NCBI GenBank assembly: GCA_020351025.1
Contig: CP070728.1
Coordinates: forward strand, 1,293,798 to 1,342,882
DNA: 49,085 nucleotides
Reading direction: 5' to 3'
Source of the DNA: Planctomycetota bacterium
Lineage (GTDB): Bacteria; Planctomycetota; Phycisphaerae; Sedimentisphaerales; Anaerobacaceae
Shown here in pieces: positions 8,799-17,346 of the stretch (position 1 is the first letter of the stretch; the number at the start of each line of letters is the position of its first letter). Under the pieces are notes generated by a model. That model did not search any database, was not told where the DNA came from, and worked only from the letters and a program-made list of their open reading frames with translations. The position numbers and the translations under genes were made by a program.

Positions 8799-10394
8799 AT
8801 GGCTTTTCGCAGGCAGTCGCTTTCTTTATTTATCGCTGCACTGATTATATTCGGCCTTACTGCAATATTGCCGGTTGCATACATGCTGCCACAGTTTATT
8901 TTTAAGTCACTCAGCCAGCCATCAACTATAACAAACGCAATTGTTGATAGCCGACAGCTGGTGCTGATGGGTCGCAGTCTTACAATCGCCTCCTCGGCCG
9001 CGATGATAGCCCTTTGCCTGGGCTTGCCGGTTGCAATTATCTTGGCTGCAAAAGACCTGCCTTGTCGAGGATTATTTTATTTCCTGGTCCTAATCCCAAT
9101 CTTAATACCGTCTTATGTTATGGCTGGTGCCTGGATTCACCTGCTAAGTACCACGGGAGTGATCAATAAGAAACTGGCCAGTCTCTTCGGGCCCGCCACA
9201 AAACTCACACCCTTTTCAATGGCAGGATGTGCGTGGTGCTTGGGCATCTCCTTCTTCCCTGTTATTGCCATTATTGTCGCTGCAGGTCTGTCTAAAATCG
9301 ATAGAAATCTTATAGATATTGCCCGTCTATCGACCAATCGATGGGGTGTTTTCCGCTATTCCATTCTGCCTCAAATTTGGCCGCATTTGATAGCATCTAT
9401 ATGTCTGGTTATAATATTTGTCCTCGCCCAATATGGTGTTCCTTCACTTTTAGGAGTCAATACCTATCCGGTAGAAATTTTCGCACAGTTCAGTGCTTTT
9501 TATGACGACACTGCCGCCTTTGCTACAGCTTGTCCGTTGATAGGGCTGGTCGTTTTTTTAATCCTTCTGCAGCGAAGGATTATGCGCGGCCTTGATTACG
9601 TTCGCATCACACCAAGTAGCGAAACAGATAATCCAATAAGGATGAATAACTTAAAGTACTATGCTATTGCCTTTTTGATAAGCCTCTTCATAATAACTAC
9701 AGTTTTCCCTTTTTCCAGTGTACTCGCACATACCCAAAGCTTCACCAAAGTCTGGCTCACGTTACCCACTTACAGTGATTGTTTTGTAACCACAAGTATA
9801 CTGGCGCTACTGGCTGCTGTTATTTCTACAATCATTGCATTCCCGATAGGACATTACCTGGCATACAACCACAGCCGTTTTGGCAGAACAATTGACATTA
9901 TTTGCTGGCTTCCTATTGCTATCCCAGGAACAATAATCGGCCTTGGCTTGGTCAAACTACACAGCTGGGCACCTGCTCTACAAAAAGCTGACTCATTTGG
10001 ATTTCTGCTGCTTTGTGCACATATTGGCTTGTTTAGTGCTTTTTCAATCCGTATTTTCGAAGCAGCCCATAAACAAGCAGACCCAAATGTTTCTGAAGCT
10101 GCTGCAATAGACTGCCGCCGATGGTATCAGCGCTGGTTCTACATCGATATGCCCATTCATTCGCCCGCTATAACTGCATCGATGATTGTCGTTTTTGTAT
10201 TGGTAATCGGTGAATTAAATGCAACGGTCCTCTTGATTCCTCCGGGCAAAACAACCCTCGCAGTAACGATAGATAATCTGTTACATTATGGCGCAAATGT
10301 ACAAGCTTCAATTTTGTGTCTGGCTGAAGCCGCTCTTGTAGTACTGGTCGTTGGTGCCGGATTACTTATTCGGTATCTTGCGAAGAGAAAATAA
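8799..10394 (+). CDS. Fused two-domain ABC permease, FbpB type
   Basis: ATG 8799 has AGAGAGG at a good distance and begins MAFRRQSLSLFIAALIIFG; an upstream in-frame ATG at 8742 would overlap the previous gene and lacks such a site. The 531-residue protein has about twelve hydrophobic segments and two binding-protein-dependent transport domains in tandem. Each half carries an EAA-like loop: DIARLSTNRWGVFRYSILPQIWP in the first and EAAAIDCRRWYQRWFYIDMP in the second. This duplicated layout is that of the Fe3+ permease FbpB/SfuB. It follows the binding protein by 22 bp and ends 2 bp before the ChrB-like gene. It should form the inner-membrane channel with the ATPase at 12175-13287. Confidence 0.87.
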   Translation: MAFRRQSLSLFIAALIIFGLTAILPVAYMLPQFIFKSLSQPSTITNAIVDSRQLVLMGRSLTIASSAAMIALCLGLPVAIILAAKDLPCRGLFYFLVLIPILIPSYVMAGAWIHLLSTTGVINKKLASLFGPATKLTPFSMAGCAWCLGISFFPVIAIIVAAGLSKIDRNLIDIARLSTNRWGVFRYSILPQIWPHLIASICLVIIFVLAQYGVPSLLGVNTYPVEIFAQFSAFYDDTAAFATACPLIGLVVFLILLQRRIMRGLDYVRITPSSETDNPIRMNNLKYYAIAFLISLFIITTVFPFSSVLAHTQSFTKVWLTLPTYSDCFVTTSILALLAAVISTIIAFPIGHYLAYNHSRFGRTIDIICWLPIAIPGTIIGLGLVKLHSWAPALQKADSFGFLLLCAHIGLFSAFSIRIFEAAHKQADPNVSEAAAIDCRRWYQRWFYIDMPIHSPAITASMIVVFVLVIGELNATVLLIPPGKTTLAVTIDNLLHYGANVQASILCLAEAALVVLVVGAGLLIRYLAKRK

Positions 10395-10396
10395 TA

Positions 10397-10936
10397 ATGA
10401 AAGCGATGCTGCTGACAATCCTAATCCTGACTGCAATAGCGCTGGTAGCATTTCTTTTAAAAGATAGCCAGATACCTCCAGAAAATGCAAAAACGATTAC
10501 AACTGACCATATTTATATATCATGGGATATTATGGAATTCGACAAATGTGTGGCTGCCTGGCTTATCAAACGTTTCATTGACAAAGACGCGAAGTTTCGC
10601 TTTGTACCAAGTGATACTGAAATTACAGAGGGTACTCCTTTTGACGTCCCCGGGGCCAACTGGTCACGCAAGCATCGTAAATGTACTTCCCAGTGCATAC
10701 TCGAATCAATCGATAAACCAGACCCTGCAATTGAGCAAATAGTTACTATTGCCAGCAGGACAGAGCTTAACTTCTGGCAACTCGACCGCTGGCCGGATAC
10801 CCAAAAGTACTTCTATGAAGTAAAACAAATAATGGACCAAACACATAATCTGAATCGTTGCATCGAAAAAACAAATATCTATTTTGACAAACTATACACC
10901 AATCTCAAAAAAATTAGCTCTAAAAGTCACTATTAA
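10397..10936 (+). CDS. Membrane-anchored ChrB-like (chromate resistance) domain protein
   Basis: The protein has 179 residues. Residues 1-22 form a hydrophobic anchor or uncleaved signal (MLLTILILTAIALVAFLL). The rest matches what I know of the ChrB C-terminal domain (Chrome_Resist family): a DHIYISWDIMEFDKCVAAWLIKRFID block corresponding to the usual DR-AC-WLI-RFID motif. It continues with EGTPFDVPGANW, then a Cys in HRKCTS, then DPAIEQIVTIASRTE. ChrB proteins are linked with chromate sensing or resistance and are usually soluble, often with an N-terminal regulatory domain that is absent here. Its start lies 2 bp after the permease stop, so it is translated with the transporter. I infer an exported, membrane-tethered accessory that handles the imported metal or oxyanion. 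The family call is good, the role is not established. Confidence 0.65.
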   Translation: MKAMLLTILILTAIALVAFLLKDSQIPPENAKTITTDHIYISWDIMEFDKCVAAWLIKRFIDKDAKFRFVPSDTEITEGTPFDVPGANWSRKHRKCTSQCILESIDKPDPAIEQIVTIASRTELNFWQLDRWPDTQKYFYEVKQIMDQTHNLNRCIEKTNIYFDKLYTNLKKISSKSHY

Positions 10937-10982
10937 TAAAAATATTTATTATTTAATAAGACTTTTTAAGGAAATAGTGCCA

Positions 10983-12161
10983 ATGAAAAGAATATCACTA
11001 AGAGGAGTCTTACCGGTTTTTATAACTTTATTATTTTACAACTCTGTACAAGCTCAAGAATATCTTTGCGATATAGAGGATGTAGGTACATTGACACCAC
11101 ATGAATCCATCGCTAAGATAAGCCTGACACATGTCTGGCAGGGCGCCTGGGGCGGAGTACGTACAAACAATGCCGACCGAATAACCGGTCTGTATGATTT
11201 CGATTTGTACTATTTGTTATCTGCCAAACAGGCTGCAAATCAGGATGGCGATTACACTCTCTTAGTCTGCTCGGTCCAATCATCTTTTGGCAAGGGATTA
11301 AAAGACAGTAAGCTCAGCAGCTTTTTTGAATTAAATGATGCAGCTAAGGGCTATAACGAAGTCCTAATAGATAAATTGTTTGTTCAGTTTACTACCCTTA
11401 ACAGAGCCTTAACGGTCGATATCGGTAAAATCGAAATCAAAGACCTTTTTGATGGCTCTGCTGTTGCCCATTGCGAAAAGAGCCAGTTTATTGCCGAGCC
11501 ATTAGTACACAACTTGGCTGTCCCATGGCCCGGCCATGGGCTTGGGGCAAGGGTACTTCTGAAACCCACCAATTCTTGGTATGCGCAAGCTGCCATAGGT
11601 GATGCCCAAGCAGTAAAAAGGGAAACAGGCTTACGTACCGCCTTCCACGATGAAGATTACTTTTTCGGTATAGCCGAGATTGGTATCAAACCAAATCTCG
11701 CTGACCTTCATGGAACATACAGATTCATGCTGTGGTATGACCCACAAAACAAGTCATATCTTGATGGAAGCGCCAAGGTAAACAGAGACGATCTTGGCAT
11801 GGCTGTCAGTATTGACCAGCAGGTTAACGATAGGGCAACTGTTTTCTTCCGCTATGGCTGGGCAGATGATAAGGTAAACGAATTAGAGGATTTTGTCAGC
11901 TTTGGTGGACAAATCGAGGGACTAATTGAAGGCAGAAACGAAGATATCTTTGCTGTAGGTTACGTACGTGGCCTCCGCAGTCCTCACGGCCTTCCAGCCA
12001 GGGGCGAAAGGCAGATTGATTTAATCGAGACTTACTATAAAATCAAGGTAAATGATAATTTGCTAATATCACCTATCGTGCAGTTCGAGATGGACCCTGG
12101 CGGAGTTAAAAATGAATCGCCAGCTATTGTTTTCGGCATAAGATGTAGACTGAAATTTTAA
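10983..12161 (+). CDS. OprB-family porin, embedded in the metal ABC operon
   Basis: ATG 10983 opens MKRISLRGVLPVFITLLFYNSVQAQ, a clear signal peptide; the open frame reaches further upstream but only into the ChrB-like gene. The mature 360-odd residues resemble the carbohydrate-selective porin OprB family: beta-strand-rich, with PWPGHGLGARVLLKP, WYAQAAIGDAQA, RTAFHDEDYFFGIAEIGI, YRFMLWYDPQNK and a closing aromatic strand ending in RLKF. OprB proteins were named for sugar uptake, yet this one is sandwiched between a metal-type permease set and its ATPase (46 bp after the ChrB-like gene, 13 bp before the ATPase). A close paralogue sits in the nickel operon at 14155. I infer an outer-membrane channel for the same substrate as the ABC transporter. 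Confidence 0.82.
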   Translation: MKRISLRGVLPVFITLLFYNSVQAQEYLCDIEDVGTLTPHESIAKISLTHVWQGAWGGVRTNNADRITGLYDFDLYYLLSAKQAANQDGDYTLLVCSVQSSFGKGLKDSKLSSFFELNDAAKGYNEVLIDKLFVQFTTLNRALTVDIGKIEIKDLFDGSAVAHCEKSQFIAEPLVHNLAVPWPGHGLGARVLLKPTNSWYAQAAIGDAQAVKRETGLRTAFHDEDYFFGIAEIGIKPNLADLHGTYRFMLWYDPQNKSYLDGSAKVNRDDLGMAVSIDQQVNDRATVFFRYGWADDKVNELEDFVSFGGQIEGLIEGRNEDIFAVGYVRGLRSPHGLPARGERQIDLIETYYKIKVNDNLLISPIVQFEMDPGGVKNESPAIVFGIRCRLKF

Positions 12162-12174
12162 ACAGGAAGCGTTT

Positions 12175-13287
12175 ATGGCCCAAGTGTTGCTTGAAAATGT
12201 CACAAAGCTCTACGATGGTAACGTTACTGCCGTAAACAACTTAAATCTTGAGGTCGCCGACCGGCAGCTTATGGTTATTGTAGGCCCAAGCGGGTGCGGC
12301 AAGACCACCATCCTGCGAATGATTGCCGGTCTGGAAAAGCCTACCTCTGGAACTGTTGCCATTGGTGATAAAATCGTCAACGATATCACTCCCAACAATC
12401 GCGATGTCATTATGGTCTTCCAAAACTACGCGTTGTATCCACATATGACTGTATTTGAAAATATGGCTTTTGGGCTAAAAATCCGCAAATACCCAAAAAA
12501 TGAGATAAAAAAACGGGTCGCGGAGGCAGCCATGCTCCTTGATATTGAGAACCTCTTGGACCGAAGACCAAAGACTCTCTCTGGTGGCCAACGCCAAAGA
12601 GTCGCCGTCGGAAGGGCGATAGTCCGCAAACCAAAGGTCTTTTTGTTCGATGAGCCTTTAAGCAACCTCGATGCCAAGATGCGCACAACCGCAAGGGCAG
12701 AGCTAAAGGCCATGCACAACAAAATACAAACAACTTCGATATATGTCACTCATGACCAGGTTGAAGCAATGACGCTCGGCGATAGAATTTGCGTTTTGTA
12801 TAACGGCATTGTTCAACAAATAGCCCCACCACAGCAAGTTTATAATAAACCAGCGAACGCCTTCGTTGCGGGTTTCTTCGGAACACCAGCTATGAACTTT
12901 CTGGATGGATTGATTCAATACAGGAACGATAATGCCTATTTCATCACTAACACCGAGGCCGTTTTACTTCCACCACGGATGAAAACTCTCTTAGCAACTT
13001 ATAAAGACCGGCAGGCTGTTTTAGGTATCAGGCCTGAGGATATTTCATCACAGCCTATCAGTGGCCAAAACAAGAATGCCATCGCCTGTACGGTTACAGT
13101 AGCAGAGCCGTTAGGTGTCAGGACAAATATCTACCTGAAAAGCATATCAGGTAGAAAAATAATTATCACGGCCAGCCCTTATACCAACATTCGGCCCGAC
13201 CAAAGAATTACGATATACCTGAATCTAGAATATGCCCATATCTTCGAGCCGGGCGAAACGGGCAGGAACATCAGTTTAGACACCTGA
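12175..13287 (+). CDS. ABC transporter ATP-binding protein with TOBE domain (FbpC/MalK type)
   Basis: The protein has 370 residues. Walker A GPSGCGKTT is at 37-45, the Q-loop in MVFQNYALYPHMT, signature LSGGQRQR near 135-142, Walker B VFLFDEPLSNLDA, and the switch His in YVTHDQ. The C-terminal third contains the TOBE-type region (LGIRPEDI and VAEPLGVRTNIYLK) seen in the MalK/UgpC/FbpC subfamily. Two such subunits would drive the fused permease at 8799-10394. AGGAAGCG upstream is the probable ribosome site. It is the last gene of the operon; no convincing terminator follows before the tRNA on the other strand. Confidence 0.88.
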   Translation: MAQVLLENVTKLYDGNVTAVNNLNLEVADRQLMVIVGPSGCGKTTILRMIAGLEKPTSGTVAIGDKIVNDITPNNRDVIMVFQNYALYPHMTVFENMAFGLKIRKYPKNEIKKRVAEAAMLLDIENLLDRRPKTLSGGQRQRVAVGRAIVRKPKVFLFDEPLSNLDAKMRTTARAELKAMHNKIQTTSIYVTHDQVEAMTLGDRICVLYNGIVQQIAPPQQVYNKPANAFVAGFFGTPAMNFLDGLIQYRNDNAYFITNTEAVLLPPRMKTLLATYKDRQAVLGIRPEDISSQPISGQNKNAIACTVTVAEPLGVRTNIYLKSISGRKIIITASPYTNIRPDQRITIYLNLEYAHIFEPGETGRNISLDT

Positions 13288-13360
13288 AAGAAAAGTCAAC
13301 AGCTACAAACATTTCATCAAGACAGGGAACGAAATTATAACTCGGCTTGATTTATACTAA

Positions 13361-13434
13361 TGGGCGATACAGGACTCGAACCTGTGACCTCACGGGTGTG
13401 ATCCGTGCGCTCTAACCAACTGAGCTAATCGCCC
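13361..13434 (-). tRNA. tRNA-Val (anticodon CAC)
   Basis: Read on the minus strand this folds as a full cloverleaf. The acceptor stem GGGCGAT pairs with ATCGCCC, with discriminator A; the D-arm is GCTCAGTTGGTTAGAGC. The anticodon stem CACGG/CCGTG encloses the loop ATCACAC, and the T-arm is ACAGG-TTCGAGT-CCTGT. The loop gives anticodon CAC, which reads the valine codon GUG. The CCA end is not encoded. Confidence 0.93.
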
Positions 13435-13445
13435 AATGCCCCTAT

Positions 13446-13475
13446 ATTAAAACTGCCAGTCACGCCGCCTGTCAA
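13446..13475 (-). promoter_or_regulatory. Promoter of the tRNA-Val gene
   Basis: On the minus strand TTGACA (13470-13475) and TTTAAT (13446-13451) are 18 bp apart, placing the transcript start a few bases before the mature tRNA end at 13434. Confidence 0.6.
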
Positions 13476-13561
13476 CATTTATCGTTATAATCTAAATCCC
13501 GCTTTATTCGAAGAAAGCCTCCTGTAGTCTTATACCAATTGCAGTCGAGCTCGCAGCTTTC

Positions 13562-13975
13562 TCACCCCTCTTCAGGTGCAATAAAATTGATGCGTCCGAG
13601 CTTGACTCCCTTAACACTGATTATATTCTCCGCCACCTTGTTAATTTCGCCCACACGCCCTCGCAGCACAACCACCTCCAGGCAATCATGCTCGCTAAGG
13701 TGAATATGAATGGAAGAAATAGTCTGTAGAATATGCGAATGCTGTAAGGCCGTTAGCTTCTCCATCAGCTTTGTCGTATGATGGTCGTAAACCAAAAATA
13801 CCGCAGCAACCGCTTTCATCTTCGGATTGCTCAGGCGTTTATTGCTTAGTTGCTGGCGTATCAAATCACGTATGGCTTCAGACCGGCTTTGATAACCCTG
13901 TTGAGAAATAAGTTCATCAAACATCGAAAGAAGCTTCTTATCCAGCGACACACCTACACGCTCAATGCCCTTCAT
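13562..13975 (-). CDS. nikR: Nickel-responsive transcriptional regulator NikR
   Basis: The protein has 137 residues, normal for NikR. An N-terminal ribbon-helix-helix domain (ERVGVSLDKKLLSMFDELI and YQSRSEAIRDLIR) is followed by the ACT-like nickel-binding domain. All four ligands of the high-affinity nickel site are present at the expected spacing: His79, His90, His92 and Cys98, matching E. coli His76, His87, His89 and Cys95. GGAGG precedes the ATG. It is divergent from the porin-NikMN-NikQ-NikO operon and probably represses it when nickel is plentiful. I could not find a convincing palindromic NikR operator in the 179 bp between them. Confidence 0.93.
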   Translation of the reverse strand: MKGIERVGVSLDKKLLSMFDELISQQGYQSRSEAIRDLIRQQLSNKRLSNPKMKAVAAVFLVYDHHTTKLMEKLTALQHSHILQTISSIHIHLSEHDCLEVVVLRGRVGEINKVAENIISVKGVKLGRINFIAPEEG

Positions 13976-14080
13976 TTTGCCCTCCTGATAGCAAAAGTAC
14001 CAACATAATGGTTTATTACTGACGAAATTTAAAAAGTATTTTATCCGTTAAAAAAACTTTTGAAAGAACCAAATTTTATA

Positions 14081-14109
14081 TTGACACGGTAGCACGATTT
14101 CTATATTTT
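14081..14109 (+). promoter_or_regulatory. Promoter of the nickel uptake operon
   Basis: A perfect TTGACA (14081-14086) is followed at 17 bp by TATTTT (14104-14109); TATATT at 14102-14107 with a 15-bp spacer is an alternative. The 13976-14154 interval also must hold the nikR promoter and any NikR operator, but no arms of a recognised operator stand out. Confidence 0.65.
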
Positions 14110-14154
14110 TATGCGCAGCTTTGCATGCTCTCTTTTTACAACGAAAGGGTAAAA

Positions 14155-15432
14155 GTGAAAAGAATAGGGATTTGGCTGAACATCACAACCCTGCTGGTAC
14201 CGGTGGGAGCCTGTCTGGCCAGCAGCGAACAGGCCGGCACCGAAAACACCTGGGAAAGAGAAATTTTGACAGACGGTTTTTGGGGACTAAACGATGAACT
14301 GGAAGATATGGGGATAGAAATAGGCCTCAGCGTTACAAGTATTTATCAGCAGAACGTTCGCGGCGGTATCAGCACACATCGCAGGGCAGGGCGATTCTCC
14401 GGTAGCTATGATTTGGAGCTCTCGGCAAACCTCGAAAAGCTATTAGGCATTAAAGGCGCTAGCCTTTTCATGCTCACCGAAGGTGTCTGGTCAAAATCTG
14501 CCGGCATTGATGAACCGTCGGTTGGCAGCGTGTTTGGCGTAAACGGAGATGCCCGCAACAGACGTTCAATGGACATTTCCGAACTCTGGTACGAGCAAAC
14601 TTTTGCAAATGAAACAATTCATCTTAGAATCGGCAAGATAGACCTTACCGGCGGCTTCGAGCACCACAACTGCCCAGTTTCATTTGATTGCAGCAACTAT
14701 GCCAATGATGAAACCACCCAGTTTCTAAATGGCGCCTTGATAAACAACCCGACCATACCATTCCCAGACTATGGTCTCAGTGTAGCTGTTCACTACAAGC
14801 CGACCGGCCCTTGGTATGCAACAGCAGCTCTATCCGATGCCCAGGCAGATATCAGAGAAACCGGCTTTCGAACAACATTCCATGATGAGGACTATCTGTT
14901 ATATATCTTTGAAACCGGAATAACGCCAGAGTTAAACGCAGCAAATGGGCCTCTGCAAGGTGCTTACCGGGCAGGTCTCTGGTATGACCCGCAACCAAAA
15001 GCAAACTCAGATAGAACTAAAAACTATCGCGATGACATTGGTTTTTACCTTACCTGTGACCAGATGTTGATTAAAGAAAATCCAGAACAACAAGACCAGC
15101 AGGGTCTGGGGGCATTTTTTAGATATGGTTATGCAAACAGCAAGAAAAACGATATTGTTGATTTTTGGAGTGTTGGTTTTCAGTACCAGGGGTTGTTGGA
15201 AGATCGAGACGATGATATCCTGGGCGTGGGTTTCGCACAGGGTATCTTCAGCAACAAAGCATCCAAAACCTACACCGATGACTACGAGAGTGCATTGGAG
15301 CTCTATTACTGTGCTGCAGTGACTCACAGGCTGAATGTAAGCCCGAGTATTCAGTACATCGCCAATCCGGGCGGTGACAAAACAATAAGAAATGCTGTGG
15401 TATTAGCTGTGCGTGCTCAAATGATTTTCTGA
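14155..15432 (+). CDS. OprB-family porin of the nickel operon
   Basis: GTG 14155 is preferred because GAAAGGG ends 5 bp before it and the product then opens with a signal peptide (KRIGIWLNITTLLVPVGACLA). ATG 14125 lies upstream without a ribosome site. The mature protein of about 400 residues is an OprB-family porin paralogous to the one at 10983-12161. Shared blocks include WYATAALSDAQADIRETGFRT, FHDEDYLLYIFETGI, YRAGLWYDPQ and FFRYGYANSK. It ends in a strand with terminal Phe, typical of outer-membrane barrels. It is the first gene of the NikR-divergent operon, 68 bp before nikMN, so nickel passage across the outer membrane is the simplest inference. Confidence 0.83.
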   Translation: MKRIGIWLNITTLLVPVGACLASSEQAGTENTWEREILTDGFWGLNDELEDMGIEIGLSVTSIYQQNVRGGISTHRRAGRFSGSYDLELSANLEKLLGIKGASLFMLTEGVWSKSAGIDEPSVGSVFGVNGDARNRRSMDISELWYEQTFANETIHLRIGKIDLTGGFEHHNCPVSFDCSNYANDETTQFLNGALINNPTIPFPDYGLSVAVHYKPTGPWYATAALSDAQADIRETGFRTTFHDEDYLLYIFETGITPELNAANGPLQGAYRAGLWYDPQPKANSDRTKNYRDDIGFYLTCDQMLIKENPEQQDQQGLGAFFRYGYANSKKNDIVDFWSVGFQYQGLLEDRDDDILGVGFAQGIFSNKASKTYTDDYESALELYYCAAVTHRLNVSPSIQYIANPGGDKTIRNAVVLAVRAQMIF

Positions 15433-15500
15433 GTGCCAAAATTCTGAGTCGTCAGAGTAAAAAACTAAAAGCTAACAAGGAAGATTAGGAGAATTTTATT

Positions 15501-16538
15501 ATGCATATGGCTAATGAATTACTATCGGTCCCGATTGCAACCGGCACGCTGGCAATAGCCGCTGCAGGCCTGGCCTTTATCTGCAAAAAAGCAAGGCAGT
15601 TTATTGCTTCAGATAAATTCCCTTTGATGGGTATACTAGGTGCGTTCGTTTTTGCCGCACAAATGGTCAATTTCCAGCTTCCCGCAATGCCTGGAACGAG
15701 CGGACATATGGTTGGCGCCGTGCTGCTGGCTATCATATTAGGACCACACTTAGGAGCAATAGTCATATCTTCGGTAGTAATTATTCAGTGCCTTATTTTC
15801 CAGGATGGTGGCTTATTGGCTCTCGGTTGCAACATCATCAATATGGCAATTATCCCAAGTTACATCGGCTACTTTTTGTATAAAAGCTTTACCATAGGAC
15901 CTTTCAGCAGCTTGCGGACATACATCGGGGCTATGATGGCTTGCGTAATTGCTATTGAAGCAGGTGCAATTCTTGTCCCGATAGAGGCAGCTCTATCCGG
16001 CGTACTTGTGGTTCCGTTCTCGACCTTTCTGATAACAATGCTCGGCGTTCATTTTTTGGTCGGCTTTGCTGAAGGCTTGATTACTTTAGCTGTATTGGGA
16101 TATCTACAACAGGTCAGGCCTGATATTGTCGTGGATTCTCTGCAGGGCAAAGTCAGATTAAGTAGAAACGCGGTCTTCATAACACTGGCGGTCTTTACCG
16201 TCGTTATTGGAGCAGGGCTTTCGCTGGTTGCCTCCGGGATGCCTGATGGCCTGGAGTGGAGCTACGCTGAAAGACCAGACCAGCCAGACTTCAAACCTAT
16301 CGTCTCCAACGTCGAGCCCACAGTTTCAGCGGTAGATGATTTTCAAACCAGGTACACGCCAATGCCAGATTATTCCATCAGGACATCAAAGCTGGGGGAA
16401 ACCAACGAAAAGGAACAGGAAATAAAGACCTCAGCGGGCTGGACAAGTTTCGCGGGAGTGGCCGGCTCCGGCTTAACTATGTTGTTCATCTGGATGATAG
16501 TGTCGTTCCTGAGAAAAAAGAAGTCGCTGGAGGCATAA
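15501..16538 (+). CDS. nikMN: Nickel ECF transporter substrate-binding subunit NikMN (CbiM plus PDGLE domain)
   Basis: The protein has 345 residues. The N-terminus is MHMANELLS, with the Met-His start that in NikM/CbiM proteins coordinates the metal through the free N-terminus; His69 in TSGHMVG sits where the next ligand is expected. Residues 1-200 form the CbiM membrane domain with several hydrophobic helices. A fused C-terminal part contains the diagnostic PDGLE (about 248-252) between two membrane helices, replacing a separate NikN/CbiN. AGGAGA upstream supports the start. With NikQ and NikO it forms an ECF-type importer. The NikR neighbour argues for nickel over cobalt. Confidence 0.9.
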   Translation: MHMANELLSVPIATGTLAIAAAGLAFICKKARQFIASDKFPLMGILGAFVFAAQMVNFQLPAMPGTSGHMVGAVLLAIILGPHLGAIVISSVVIIQCLIFQDGGLLALGCNIINMAIIPSYIGYFLYKSFTIGPFSSLRTYIGAMMACVIAIEAGAILVPIEAALSGVLVVPFSTFLITMLGVHFLVGFAEGLITLAVLGYLQQVRPDIVVDSLQGKVRLSRNAVFITLAVFTVVIGAGLSLVASGMPDGLEWSYAERPDQPDFKPIVSNVEPTVSAVDDFQTRYTPMPDYSIRTSKLGETNEKEQEIKTSAGWTSFAGVAGSGLTMLFIWMIVSFLRKKKSLEA

Positions 16539-16560
16539 CGAGAAACACGAGATACGAAAT

Positions 16561-17337
16561 ATGCATCACGCATATATAGATAAATTTGCTTATCAGGATT
16601 CGCCCATTCATCGGCTTGATGGCAGGGTAAAGTTTATAGTTGCGCTCACTTTTACCGCTGTGGTTGTTTCTTTGCCCCGCACCTCACTAAGCATTCTGAC
16701 CTGCTACGCCGTCGGACCCTTTACGATTCTCGTATTAGGTAGAATCCCGTTAAGATTTGCCTTCAAACATATACTGCTGGTCTGCCCGTTTATTCTGGTC
16801 CTGGCTCTGACTTGTCCATTATATGATAGAACGCCTGTTAACGTTGCCTTTGGACTATTTTTATGGCAGACCTCGCTTGGCTGGATGAGATGTTTTACCA
16901 TTCTCGGAAAGTTTATCGTTACAATGCTGGCCCTGATAGCTCTGGTTTCCACCACACGTTTCAGTAATTTACTCACGGGCCTGCATAAGCTCGGCGTACC
17001 AAAGCTACTAATTATTCAACTTGGCTTCCTGTACCGCTACATATTTATTCTTATTGACAGCGCCCATCACATACTACGGGCAAGAGATGGCAGGAAACTA
17101 ACCAATTTGGGATTTACAGCAGAGCTCAAAATAGCAGCCGCTATGCTCGGCTCCCTGCTTATCCGAAGCATTGACAGCGCTGAGCGCATAAATATTGCGA
17201 TGCAGGCCCGTGGCTTCGAAGGAAAATGGCGAAGCATCTCCAAGCTTAAGTTCCGCCGCTGTGACTTACTGTTTACTTTGTCCGCTGCATCTTTCCTGTT
17301 TGGACTGCACTTTTTTATAAAACCGATTTTACTATAG
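16561..17337 (+). CDS. nikQ: ECF transporter transmembrane component NikQ/CbiQ
   Basis: The protein has 258 residues with five or more hydrophobic segments. Family motifs include the N-terminal SPIHRLDGRVKF and the coupling-helix ARG motif in NIAMQARGFEG near residue 215. An earlier ILRARDGRKL loop matches the first coupling helix. It starts 22 bp after nikMN and ends 9 bp before nikO. This subunit transmits ATP-driven movement from NikO to NikMN. Confidence 0.9.
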   Translation: MHHAYIDKFAYQDSPIHRLDGRVKFIVALTFTAVVVSLPRTSLSILTCYAVGPFTILVLGRIPLRFAFKHILLVCPFILVLALTCPLYDRTPVNVAFGLFLWQTSLGWMRCFTILGKFIVTMLALIALVSTTRFSNLLTGLHKLGVPKLLIIQLGFLYRYIFILIDSAHHILRARDGRKLTNLGFTAELKIAAAMLGSLLIRSIDSAERINIAMQARGFEGKWRSISKLKFRRCDLLFTLSAASFLFGLHFFIKPILL

Positions 17338-17346
17338 GCCCTTGCA

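Noticed and set aside
12410-12749. Two long overlapping minus-strand open frames inside the ABC ATPase gene
   Set aside because: They lie fully within a gene with complete Walker and signature motifs; their products have no family features.
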